Position numbers and translations under genes: made by a program. From Polydactylus sextarius (taxonomy: Eukaryota > Chordata > Actinopteri > Polynemidae), in contig CM028920.1 in NCBI GenBank assembly GCA_016801845.1, forward strand, positions 8,841,501 through 8,905,500: a stretch of DNA of 64,000 nt, written 5' to 3'. The notes beneath the pieces were generated by a model. That model was not told the origin of the DNA. It was given only the letters and a program-made list of their open reading frames with translations, and did no database searches. Below, one piece after another: positions 13,601 through 33,778 of this stretch; within the stretch, counting starts at the first letter, position 1, and every line of letters begins with the position of its first letter.

Positions 13601-15779
13601 AAGGGATGTTTGAAGCTTTCTTGCTTCTACTACTCTACTCTACTATTCAGAAATACAAAAAAAAAAAAAAAAAAAAAAACTTGATAATCAACATTGCACT
13701 CATTCTGAGCTTTAGCACTGTCGTGTGTGAAATATGGGATGATTGATTGTCAAGATACTTGACAGACAGAGATTCTTACAGTTTTATTTAAATCAATATT
13801 AAATTTCCATTATTACTGGGCTTTAATACTGATTGTCAAGGCACAATGAATTATTTAGACACTAAAATATACATTAAATAATTACAGATGTTTTTATTCC
13901 ATAATTTCCATATAAACTAGTTGGAACCTTTTCCCCGGCTGAGCGTTTGGCTTCCTTCGGCTGCTTGTAATAGAATTAAGACGAGTTTGTTAATCTCGAC
14001 TTAATCCTCACATTAGTACCTGCACTGAGAAGTCTAATGTCACTTTTCCTGTTTAAGCTCTAGCAAAGAGTGTGAGGATTATGATCAGACTAGAGGAAGG
14101 ACCTGGAAAAGAAGTTTTTTTTTTTTTTTTTATCTGTGTGTATGTGAAAAGATCCTGGTGCTGGATTTTTTTTTTTTTTTAAATTAAAAGTACTGCTTTT
14201 GAAACAAACAAAGTAAGCATCATTTTTAACCATCTATCCACCCATTAGCTGTCCCATTTATCCTTTGAGAGTTGCAGGATTGTATCTACCCTAAATGTTT
14301 ATCCATCAGAACAAACCATAAAGTAGTAGAATAAGTATCTTTTCTCTTCTATTTCTGCTCCGTGGTTGGAGACAAATCCTTCTGGCTGTGTACAAATCAA
14401 CTGGCTAGGCGCAGATGAAGATGGGCTTTGGGGAATTATCCACCCACACACCACATTTCAAATTGAGATTTTAGAGATTTTTCAAGGCACTTTTACAGAT
14501 GATACATTCAAATGTCCCACTTACTCTTTTTTAATGTCATCTCTGTGTTTGTCATTTGAAACAGAAATCCTCCCGTCACCCAATAAGGGGGGCATGTCGG
14601 GTCACACTTCTTGTTAAGTGTGGGTGAGATTTAAATGACCCAGGGTCTGTAATGATGCGAAGGCTTTTTATGAGGTATCATGGGAAGCTAAATGGAATTC
14701 AGCCGTGGTCTTTCTTTCTTTCTTTTACCTTTACCTGTTCTTCCCTTCTTATATTATATCAGTGACCACGCAATAATGAGATTCTCAATGAAGCTGTCTG
14801 ATGACCGTGTCCTTCAACTCTTATTTCAGGAGGAAATAGTTCATTTTTTAGCCACTGAAACTGCTAGCTAGAAATCATAATTTAGTTAAGTAGATGTTCT
14901 TGTTTACATGCAATACAAAACATATATTTACTTTATAAATTATGATTCATTTCTATTCTATTTATTGTCACGTTTTTTATTGCATTGCAGTTTGGTCAAC
15001 TCTTATGTGTTTTTAATGTGCTTCATGAATAAATTTGATTTATTTCTACAGATTAAACTGCTCAGTAGCACAAAAATATGTAGCATGAGCTCAAGCAGGC
15101 ACATCATTAAAACGCTGTCTGTGCAGTCACAATAATATAACATTAATGTATTTATATAGTATTGCACAGGTGCTTAATGACTTATAAGTTTGATATACCT
15201 CAGTGTTCATATAGGTCTGCCTAAATATGATCATGAATGCAGGAGTTTAACTTGTGTAAAAGTGTAAAAGCAGAAATACAACAATGTACAAACACATTAA
15301 AAGTAAAAGTCTTTCAAAAATCAGAATAGAAATAAGAAACCCTGGCATGTTTTATTGTATCTGTTTATTTTACTTTGTAACTATATTTAAAAAGTTCTAT
15401 ACAAGTAAAATTATCTATATTACTATTGTTATTATTAGTAGTAAATTGTTTTTGTCATTTCTTTAGCAATGTGTATTGACAAAAAATATAGCAAATTTTT
15501 TGCAAATGTCTTATAAGTAAGAAAAATACTTTTTATAAGTAAGATTATAATATAATATAATGTGAAAACGAGAGAATCAAGAATCAGAACAAATAAATGT
15601 AGAAAAGTTAAATTTATATATTACAATATCATGCAGCAGAAAAAAAAAATGGTGCTTAAGTATGAGTCAGATACTTCCATTAAATTATCATCAAAGTTAT
15701 TTGTTCTACTCCTCAATATTTTTTAAACATATTAAATCTAATGAAAACAAAGCAAAACAAAACAAAAACGAAGCACCAG

Positions 15780-16660
15780 CTATGGGACAGCGGTGAGTCT
15801 GGGAGGCCGGAGCCGTGTTGAAGCAGCTCGTCGTCCCCCTGACGACCAGCGTCCATGTCCGATGTCCTCAGGCGGCGTTTACCGACGTCTCTCCCCCTGC
15901 AACGGAGAGGAAGGTGTCCGCCGCAGTTCTCACGGTGTGGCGCTGAGGTGAATGCAGTGATAAGCCTATTTTGAGGAAGATGATCAGGAGGAGGAGGAGG
16001 AGGAGAGGGAGAGGGTGAGGGCGGGGGAGGAGAAGCGAGAGGATGGAGAGGGAGTGGGACCCGGATGCTGATGCGAGTGAGACGAAGGAAGGAAGAGGAG
16101 AGAAAATATCGATTTACGGCAAGAAATCCGAAGGGAGTGTAATACAGGAGGGGGCCTGTACCCTGCGTGAACTATAATCAGAAGTGAGGAAGGGGAATAA
16201 GGCAGTCGATAGTGTTGCGGCCTGATTTGCGGATCTGTGAGCGTGAGTGAGCGTGTGTTGTTTTTTTTTTTCACCTGTGTATCCGCCGGTGAGGGAGGAG
16301 GAAGAGGAAGAGGAGGAGGAGGAGGACACGCCAAAGGAGAGAGGAGAAGATGCTGTGATCCGCTACTTGCTTGCAGGGATGTAGAGAGAGAGGGAGAGAG
16401 GAACAGGGGGGTGAGACAGGGAGGGGGTAGGGACTACGCCACGCTAAAGATGGTCGCTTTGAGAGGAATACGCGTTTCACCTCGAAATATTGTGAGAATG
16501 CGGCGGCCGTCCGATGAATCTAACCGTTTGGCGACGCCCGGAAACTTCAGGAGGTGTCGCTTTTTTTGACAGGCGGCGCGAGCGACGCGGCCGTTGGTCG
16601 AGGCGTTGAGGCTAACTCAAGCTAGCCTCGCTGCTGTGTGGGAGAGCGGCGGCGAGGCTA
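15780..16660 (+). promoter_or_regulatory. GC/purine-rich probable brsk1 promoter and 5' UTR region
   Basis: An abrupt rise in CpG and purine-strand content upstream of brsk1, with (GGA)n stretches at about 15988-16010 and 16290-16325 and a GAGAGAGGGAGAGAG run near 16383-16400. Its position and composition suit a CpG-island promoter and noncoding first exon. I could not fix a splice donor with confidence. Confidence 0.5.
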
Positions 16661-17435
16661 AAAAAATAATAATAATATATGTATATATAGCATGTTGTTG
16701 CACCTGTGAAAAAATTTAAAATAAATACAATAAAAATAGGCCTGACAGAGAGAAACAATATTGATTTAATTTCCAACGCTGACGTATTTGACGTTTTTAT
16801 TTGCTAGACTCAACCGCCAAATGACATTAATCTTAGCAGCGGGCGTGATAAAAACGCTAACGTTAACGTTACTCTGCGATAATTTTCTTATTAACCGTCA
16901 TATGTAGTTAACGTCAAGGTGCAAGTCATACAAATAAGCTAATGTACAGAAGTCAAACTCATTAGTTTGACTACCTTGTCATGTTTATCTTTAGGGTAGT
17001 GTTCGATATTTAATGCATAAAACAGCCTAGTAAGTTATTGTCATCTCAGTTTCTCTGCTTTAGCTAACCACTAGCAAGCTAGTTTTTTCTTTTCATTTTT
17101 ATATTATTTAGTTAAATATCAACGTTATATATGTTTACCGTGTTTCAGAACAAAACTAAACTAAACTAAAAAAAAAAAAAAAAAAAGGCAAGATATTTAA
17201 CTACGTTTAATAACCTGGTTTAGATGAAGTATGTTTATTTATCATCTGCACCAGGTTGCATTTCTTTTACACGTTCACCCAGTAACTTGAGAGTAGCAGT
17301 GTTGCCACTAAAATTAAAAAGATAATAATTTTTCTGCTAAGTTGAGCTCCATCTTGTATCTCACAATAACTTCTGTATTCAACTGTATAATATCACACTA
17401 ACTGCAGTAATCACAGTGCAGTAGTCGTAGTAATA

Positions 17436-17477
17436 GCAGTAGTAGTAGTAGTAGTAGTAGTAGAAGTAGTAGTAGTG
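17436..17477 (+). repeat. (AGT)n repeat just upstream of the brsk1 start codon
   Basis: Imperfect AGT/TAG units ending about 25 bp before the ATG at 17501, so probably in the 5' UTR. Length polymorphism is likely. Confidence 0.8.
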
Positions 17478-17500
17478 TATTAGCCTCCAGTTAGAGCAGT

Positions 17501-26132
<8,632 letters not shown>

Positions 26133-28600
26133 GATAGAAAGTGAGACCATGCAGCAGGATGCCTGAACTACATCAGAAAGAAGACAGTATAACTTCATCT
26201 CCAAGTATCCCTGCAAGCCATGAGCTACTCCTATTCTTCCTTGACTAAGTTGTTGAAGGTGCTTGACCATAGCAAGGATTGAGCCTTTTCCCCATCATGC
26301 TTTTTTTTCTCCAACTCGACATTCTCTCGATCTTTCGGATCACAAGGATTCCCACCCTTAAACGAGAAAGAAGTGTTAGGGAATCACCCTTTAATGACAA
26401 AAAAATAATAATAATAATAATAATAATATGTGAATGAGCAGTTTGGTATCCATCATAGATACAGCTTCACAGATCAAACTAGGAGTTTTGAAGTGCTAAT
26501 GTGCATGCCAGTTAGCAAATCAGCCTGCTAAAGGATGCTGACATGATCAGATAGGCTAGTCTACCATATCATTGTAATACAGTATCTGACACCAAAAACA
26601 AATAATAGTCTTGTGATGGTTCTCAAGATAACTTTAAAAATTAGCCAGTGCGCTCATATCACTATCCAGCAACACGCAATTACCAATCCATACTGAAAGA
26701 CATATAGATGTATCTCAGCAGATGAACCCTAAAGAGTTAGCAACCTGCTACCACGTCAGTGAGTGAAAACAAGCTGAACAAAAGGTCCTGATTTTCTCAG
26801 GAGAAACGACATCCTGGAATTCCTGCAGTGTCTTCTCCTGAGTTAAAGAAAACCAACAAAGTAAGCTAAGTGAATGTGAAAAAAAAAATATTTTTTTATT
26901 TAGTTTTTATTTATGTTTACATGTTCCTTTTTTGAAGATGTCAGTAGCACAGTGATAGCAGTAAAGACAGTAACTGAAAACACTCTGCAGTGTTACAGGG
27001 GGAAGCTGACCGGTTGCTTTTCAGCAGGCATTTGTTTCAAATTAAATGTTTTGATTCTTTTTGTATTTTCTTTTTACTCAGAGACAAAGTGAAACAATGC
27101 ATCTAAGATTTTCGCATTGGACCCCTGTTGCTCTGAAGAAAAGTATTTTTGATTTTCAACAGAAATATGAACATTACTATATGAAAGAAAAAAAAAAAAA
27201 AAAAAAAAAAACACTATGCGTGAATATTTCCATGAACCTCATCACAGCTGTTTGTGCCCAGACTGAATGAGAAGAGCATTCCTGACCAAACAGAGGCCAC
27301 CTTTCTCGTCAAGCTTGTCTCCTATTGCCATAGTATTCACATACTGACTCGGAACAACATAAAATGAAGATAAAAAAAAGCAAAGGAAAAAAAAAAAACA
27401 CACACACACACAGAGGAAATTCATCAGTGGACATTTTCATAATGCCGGACTTCAAAGGCTTGCGGTGTCAATTCTTTGTTGAACAGGACTTCAGAATGGG
27501 AAGCAAGCAAAGAGTCTCCTTACCCCATGCTCCTCACTCAAGTGTTCACCAACAAGCCAAGTAGTCCATCACTGCACCCACGCTCATCACTGAGAGTCGC
27601 ACCAATAGGCAAACAGACGTAGCAACTCGGACAGTCACGTATTACTCCAGTACTCTACCAGACTAGTTGATGTTCATCATCAGTCTTCCATACAGCACAA
27701 TATGCAACAGAAGTGCAGAATGTTTCCAGAGATACACAGTGCTACAGTTATTTATTTTAATGTTTTCTTTTTGTTTTGTTTTTGTTTTTATATTTGTCTA
27801 CTTATTTATTCATCTATTTATTTATTTATTTATTTATTTATTTGGTCATGTGGATGTTCGTGTCATGTGTTTGTTTACAAACTAGATTTTATGCCAACAA
27901 ACGTATATCAAGAGCCAATTCAAGACACCTCTCCTATTTCATTACTCATCACTCTTTGAGCACGTCTCTCCATGGAGAAGAAACACCACGGCAGCAGTAC
28001 TGACAAGTTTTCTCCAGTGATCCTTGTTTATAGCTCACAGCTCTTTTCTCACGCTTATCTCTGGTAACTTCAAACGTGTGTGTGAGACAGGTGGATGATG
28101 GATGACTGAGCGGAAAAACTTTCAGTTTGAGCTCAAAATGTATGGAGATTTCGACTGACCCAAGAATATTAAATTAATTAACATTGCCAAACCCTGACAG
28201 GCACATAATTTCTCTCACACACATTGAATGCTTGCTTATTCACGCCATCTCTTGCTTTTAATGCCTTGTCCCTTTGACCTGTCTGCCACTTTACCTGTTG
28301 TGTAGCCATCATCACGAGAGAAACTGTATGAAGTTGTTTGCCTCACTGTTCTCACCGTCACTTTATGATTGCTCACTATCATCAGTTTCATCTGTCTCAT
28401 CACCGCATCACCTTCACTTTCATTGGCCCAACTCTGGCTAAGATTGTAAACTATTCTCCATTCATTCATAAGGGTCAGTAGAATAAGGTGTTTAAAAAAA
28501 GAAATGTCTGTATCATAATTTAAATATAAAAGTGCACTATTATAACTATTGCCTGTGATAAAAAGAACAATTATGATTGAATTGATGGTCAAAATAAAGA
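26133..28600 (+). other. brsk1 3' UTR and downstream sequence
   Basis: No coding exon is seen. It contains an (ATA)n tract near 26404-26428, a poly-A tract near 27188-27210, an (ATTT)n array at about 27808-27842 and candidate AATAAA signals, for example 28593-28598. The true end of the transcript cannot be set from sequence. Confidence 0.5.
27808..27842 (+). repeat. (ATTT)n array, AU-rich-element-like, in the probable brsk1 3' UTR
   Basis: At least seven consecutive TTTA/ATTT units give overlapping ATTTA pentamers. If transcribed within the brsk1 3' UTR it would read as a class-type AU-rich element. It may equally be an ordinary microsatellite. Confidence 0.6.
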
Positions 28601-28989
28601 GAGTTCCACCTTATTGTTATGGTTACAATAATAAACCCTAAATTCATGTGTGTGTGTATTTAGTTTCTGGGTAAAATGGTGTGTGTTTCAATTTCTCCAT
28701 CCTGATGCAGATATTTTTTGTAAATGTCTCAGACAAGAAAAAATTAGAGATTACGCCATAAAATAACTGCATAGGAAGAAAACAAAAAAAAAAATCAGAG
28801 TTAAACAATCAGAGTTGAACAAAGTCTTATATAGCGTGTAAGAAAAGCTAGTCATTTTTAAATGTGTAATTAGATTTATGTATTCATATATTTAACATTA
28901 AAAATAATGTTTAAAAACAAATATTTAATAGAAAGTCAAATAAATGTTTACTTTTCCCACAGGTTAATTTCGTGGGCTTTAATACTCGC

Positions 28990-29236
28990 TCTGTACCTTA
29001 AACGTCACATTTCAGGCATCAGAGAACGCAGCACATCTGCATAATGGCGAAGTTTCCGACTGTCTGTGAATGCAGCATCAGCCCCATCCAGAGTGTGTAC
29101 AGTGATTCAGTCGAGGAGGAGGGCCGCCGCCACAGCTGCACCGACCGGCCGCTTGGCTCGACGTCAGAAGTTAACAGTCGGCTCCTGCCTTCCTTCCTGG
29201 ATTGCTCGACAATTCTCCTCTCTCAAACCACAACAG
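28990..29236 (+). other. cpt1: 5' exon of cpt1 (noncoding or N-terminal-extending)
   Basis: The donor is ACAACAG|GTATGC at 29236/29237. The next acceptor that joins to Cpt1 coding sequence is CAG|TAATCATGG at 33773/33774. An ATG at 29044 in a good context (A at -3, G at +4) stays open through this exon. After splicing it continues in frame through codons for Val and Ile into the canonical Cpt1 ATG at 33779. It is therefore either a 5' UTR that happens to be open or a 66-residue N-terminal extension. The left boundary is approximate. Confidence 0.6.
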
Positions 29237-29957
29237 GTATGCTAACGCGGTTCTGACAGTGTTGATAGCGCGTTGCAACGAAGATAAAAACCAGTCGCAT
29301 CTTTTTACGTGAACGTTAAGAATCCGTTTGTGCAGCCGTTAATGTGGAGCTAACTCAATAATGGGCTGGGCGCTCTGCTAGCAGCATTAGCAACAGCTAA
29401 CGTTAATTTTCCAACCTAGAGGAGTTAAAACGTTAAAACATCACCTGGTGTCAGCGTCTATTAACTTCGGTTCACAACTGTAGCATGAAAGCTAACAGTA
29501 GAGGGAGTCAGTTAAAAATAATGATTATGCAAGAGTGAGAATTAGTTACGTAAATATAATTGATGTTACTGTCACTACTACTGAATCAAAATTGCTTGGT
29601 GTTATATACGTGTATAGAAGTGGTAATTACGTTAGCTAAGTTACTGTATTTTTCTTCTTGAATTTGGTCTCAATTTAGTGAAAGAGCTCGAGTGTAAATT
29701 CTCCTGTCCTTGGCTTTGTTGACTTGTTATGGAAATTTCCCCCTTATGCTTTTAATACTTAGTTGTACAGTGCGTTATTTGTTTATCCCTCCTATACTTG
29801 TTTATATAGTGCTGGTTTTCTGTCGTTTCACATGAGCTTGTTCCGGTCAGAAGTTTTCTGCTTTTGCTCTTCCTCATAAAACACTTGGCAGTAAAAACGC
29901 AGTGGCTTACAGGGGTTCAGAGGAATGCTTTACCTGTTTAGCTGGAATGTTGTTACT

Positions 29958-30400
29958 TGTGTTACAGATATCGACACCATATCTGTCCACGTGTTACAGA
30001 TATCGACACCTAATGTGTCCATGTGTTACAGTTATCAACACCATATCTGTAGATACATACACAATATCTGGGCTGTTGTTATCCATTCACAAATTGTATG
30101 TACATGTCTGCACATGTGTTGCAAATACCTTTACAATATCTGTACATGTGTCACAGATATCCACACAACATCTGTGCATCTATTACAAAACGTCACGATA
30201 TATATCCATGTGTTATAAATATCTTCACAATATCTGTGTAATATGTTACAGATACCTTCACAGTATTTGAACATGTGTGACATATATCGACACAATACCT
30301 GTACTTGGATATAGGCCCACATGTTTTACAGATATCCATCCAATATTTGTGTAAGTGTTTCAAATATCTTTCTAATATTTGTACATGTGTTATGAAGAGA
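29958..30400. repeat. Minisatellite, about 12 units of roughly 34-36 bp
   Basis: Diverged tandem units with the theme TGTTACAGATATC-CACA-ATATCTGTACATG occupy the start of cpt1 intron 1. Each unit contains a partial palindrome (CAGATATC ... ATATCTG). It creates spurious open frames on both strands. Confidence 0.85.
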
Positions 30401-31683
30401 GATGTTCTAATTAGCTTTTATTGGCTCCTGTTACTAATCTGATGTTTTAAATGTTAAGTATCTACCAATACATGGTCCCCATCTGATTTTTTATAGTTCA
30501 GTTAAAAGTTTAAAAAAAAGCCCGTAGTTACAGGAGTACATATGTTATATAATACATATAATACAATAGTTGACATAGGAATATGTTAGTAATAGGAGTA
30601 GTTTAAGATATTTCCACACTTCTGACTTTATAAAATGTTGTTTTGGCCATTTTTGCCTTTACTGGGTTGAGTTTAGTGAAGAGTGTGTGTGTGTGTGTGT
30701 GTGTGTGTTTGAGAATAATATATAATGCTAAAATAAAGTGTTTCAGTAAATCTAATTATCTTAAAGCTGAAGTTAAGTGACAGCATTCTCAGTAGAGTGT
30801 TATATTATAAGGCCCTCCAGGAAACAGGGTTGTGTAATGCAGGCCAAGTCACCTTCAGCAGTGAGGAATGTTTTAAGAGCAACAAGGAGTGTCCTGAGTA
30901 ATTACATTGTGAGTGAAATGTTGAAGCTCTGAGCTCTAAAGCCATGACGTGTGTGTCATCATATGACATTTATGATATTTAATGCTCATGTGACACGAGC
31001 TTGAGTGATTCTCTCGACTGACACCTGAAACGTGACGTGTCATCTGTGCAGCGCTTTGAATTTCAACGTGTGAAAGTTGCATAAACTTTCACTTGGCTAT
31101 TTAGATGAAGTTCAGAATCAGAAATCATTGCATCATGTCAGTGGACGAGTTTACATGAATTAAAACAAAAAGAGCAGAATACGTTTCCGGTTCAGTCTGA
31201 GCCGAGGAGATTTGGACATGCAGGTCTCAAAGACAAAGACGCTTGATGTGAATTATCTCAGTGACTTAATATCTGATTTTAACATTTCAGCTGCTTCACT
31301 TGAGGCTGATATCAGCTTCCACTCAGAACATGTCGACAGCAGCTGGCATGTAACCTTGACTGATAATATTTGTTGTTAGCTGTCTAGGCTGTGTAGATTA
31401 TTTATGTGTTGTTGCTCAATGAATAAAAATATTAAAACCAACAAATAAACAGCAGATAAGATAAAGTACCTCAGACTTGTTGTTGTAATAGCGTAACATG
31501 CCGCTTTATTTTTTATCTTTTCCTTATTTACTGTGGGTGAAACTGACAGGAAAAGGTTCGTAAAGATAAGTAATGATAAGGCAGAGCTACTGAAAAGCTG
31601 ATAATAAAACTGTTGCTGCTTTTGGTGTTTGCGTGTGAAGTTCCTATAACTCTTTACTGCAATCTTTCTTGGAGGCTAAAAGG

Positions 31684-31705
31684 ATATATATATATATATA
31701 TATAT
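31684..31705. repeat. (TA)n microsatellite in cpt1 intron 1
   Basis: About 11 TA units in an otherwise unremarkable AT-rich intron. Confidence 0.9.
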
Positions 31706-32273
31706 GTAGGCAACATTTTCACATTTTTAATCAATGTAAACCATTTGATAAAAGGTCTCAATCCCCTTTTTGGCCGCTAACATAGAAAGTTTTGAGTCCT
31801 AATCCAGTACTAATTAATCCATTTAACTTATTGCAGCTAGTATAGCATTGTTGTAAAATCAAAATTCTGCAGTAGTGTATATATAACATTCTTCTAATAA
31901 CTTAGTGTGATATTATAAGACAAATAAACAAGTAAACTTGAATAGAAACCTTAAATAAACTTGAAGGTTGTATGAACAGCTTGATTTAAGTAGTCATAAT
32001 AAAACTGAATTCAAATAAAATTGATATCAAAACATCTCAATTTCAGGTATAACCTGTTTTCACTTTCCAGTTGAAAATATTTCCACGTTTCTCTACACCT
32101 AAGCCACAGAGGTCAATAACGTTATGTTACCTATATATTTGTGTTCTTTTATTCTTTCTTATTCTCGGTTTTATCTCATTTTACATGCCAGTAATGTTTC
32201 CATGACTGACAGGCAGACTTAAAGTACTTAAAACCACCTCTGTGGTATTTCCTGCAACAATAGGTGTTTACAG

Positions 32274-32274
<1 letters not shown>

Positions 32275-32311
<37 letters not shown>
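32275..32311. repeat. (AC)n microsatellite in cpt1 intron 1
   Basis: About 18 AC units. It explains the Cys-Val open frames on the minus strand. Confidence 0.95.
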
Positions 32312-32313
<2 letters not shown>

Positions 32314-32763
32314 ACAATACCACAATACCTCCCCTGCGGTTGTTGGCTGGTAACAGCTGGATTGTGAAACCATTCACAAACCAAACTACTATAATGTCTA
32401 GAATGATTTGACTAGTTGATAGTTTGACTATTGCTAGTTTGTGTAAAGTCATTAGCTCCAAGTGAATTTGAATTCAAAGTTGCAGAGATGCTAAGGATTA
32501 CTAGACTGTCACTGTCAGATTAAGCTTGCAAAACATTTATCCCTGTCAAAGGAATATTCCTAATAGGATCATTCTTCATGAAGCAGCTTCCTCATCACGT
32601 ATGCGGTCAGTGCTGAACTGAGCGAGTTTGTTGCTTGTTGCTGGCACCGAAAGAAAGAGGCTGAAATTTACCGCTGTTAGTTCTTGGCACATGCACGACT
32701 GTATCTGCCAGATCTGACCTAAAGAGCACAACCTCAATGGGACCTAGGGCTGGCGAGGGAATG

Positions 32764-32821
32764 GTGTGTGTGTGTGTGTGTGTTTGTTTGCCATTTTTAG
32801 ACACACACACACACACACACA
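32764..32821. repeat. (TG)n - spacer - (AC)n inverted microsatellite
   Basis: About nine TG units, then a spacer of about 20 bp, then about ten AC units. The two arms are complementary and could form a hairpin. Confidence 0.85.
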
Positions 32822-33778
32822 ATAAAAGCAGACGTAGGCTCCATGGGGGTGCAGTCCAGTGTCAGAGTGACTCAACCTCAGGGCATTATCCACAGCCTAT
32901 TTGCAGAGGAAAATCAATTCCCTTTGTGAAGAGCAGCAGGAATTGCCTTAAACTAACATTAAAAAAAATTACTCAATCACATCAGCAGCCAATCTGAGCT
33001 TTCCTATCAAACTCTATCACTTTCAAGCTGACTTTGCATTCGTAGCCAGCCATAGATAATGTGTCTCTTTTGAGTCTGCTGGCACATAAGATGGATGTGT
33101 TTTTTTTTTACGTGCATATACGACACAAATATTGCAATTCATCGTCAGTTTGATGAATCACCCGTAAGACCCCACACAGCAGTCGGTGCCACCCTCGGGG
33201 CTCAGTTTCCTATCGGCTGCTGCGGTTCGCTTACGTGTCTACATTTTTGTCACACTTCACAAAACATAAAGGATGTTTCTGGCGGCTGTTTAATTATTTT
33301 ATTTTTCTCTTCGACAGCTTACATGCGGTTCTCATGGTCCTGTTATTAAGTGGGTCATGTCATATTATAAAAAGCAACTGTAGAAATGTTGTTACCACTG
33401 TGCCTTTCATTGTAATTTACAAAAATGTCACAGCCAAGTTTCCACCACTGTTGTGTGTTGTTGTTAACCACAAACTCCTTTACTTTAGTGTCCAGCTAAG
33501 CTTTGTCTCTCTGGAGATTTAATTAATTTTTTGAGCCTTTTACAGTCACGTCAAACTACGAATATTTGCTGTATTCATATTTTGTATTTTTTTCGTACTA
33601 ATAATCATGTAATAGTTTTAAATGTTTATTCATTCGGATATTTATTTTTTGAGGTGTTTAACCTGTTCTTGTGTCTACGGTGTTTGAGGTTGTTTGCTGA
33701 TCTTATAGATGGTCATTTAAAGACAGCGTCTGTGTTTCCATTCTCTTCTGTCTCTCACTCTCTCCATGTGCAGTAATC

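Larger units (their letters stand above)
9851..15779. other. Intergenic interval between divergent prr12 and brsk1
   Basis: About 6 kb of mostly AT-rich DNA with no supportable exon. It contains an (AT)n tract near 9978-10008, several homopolymers (13380-13394, 13658-13678, 14117-14132, 14167-14180), a (CTTC/CCTC)n stretch near 11848-11872, two CTCF-type motifs (listed separately) and several small palindromes. The open frames inside are short and show no family resemblance. It may hold regulatory elements of either gene. Confidence 0.7.

Noticed and set aside
16237..16569. Arg/Gly-rich open frame upstream of brsk1
   Set aside because: Lies in purine-rich CpG-island sequence and does not join to the brsk1 frame. 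More likely 5' UTR or promoter.
29902..30322. Open frames rich in Ile/Ser/His/Val on both strands
   Set aside because: Produced by the 35-bp minisatellite; no start context or splice signals.
29958..30400. CRISPR-like regular repeats
   Set aside because: Units are contiguous and diverged, there are no unique spacers, and the DNA is vertebrate.
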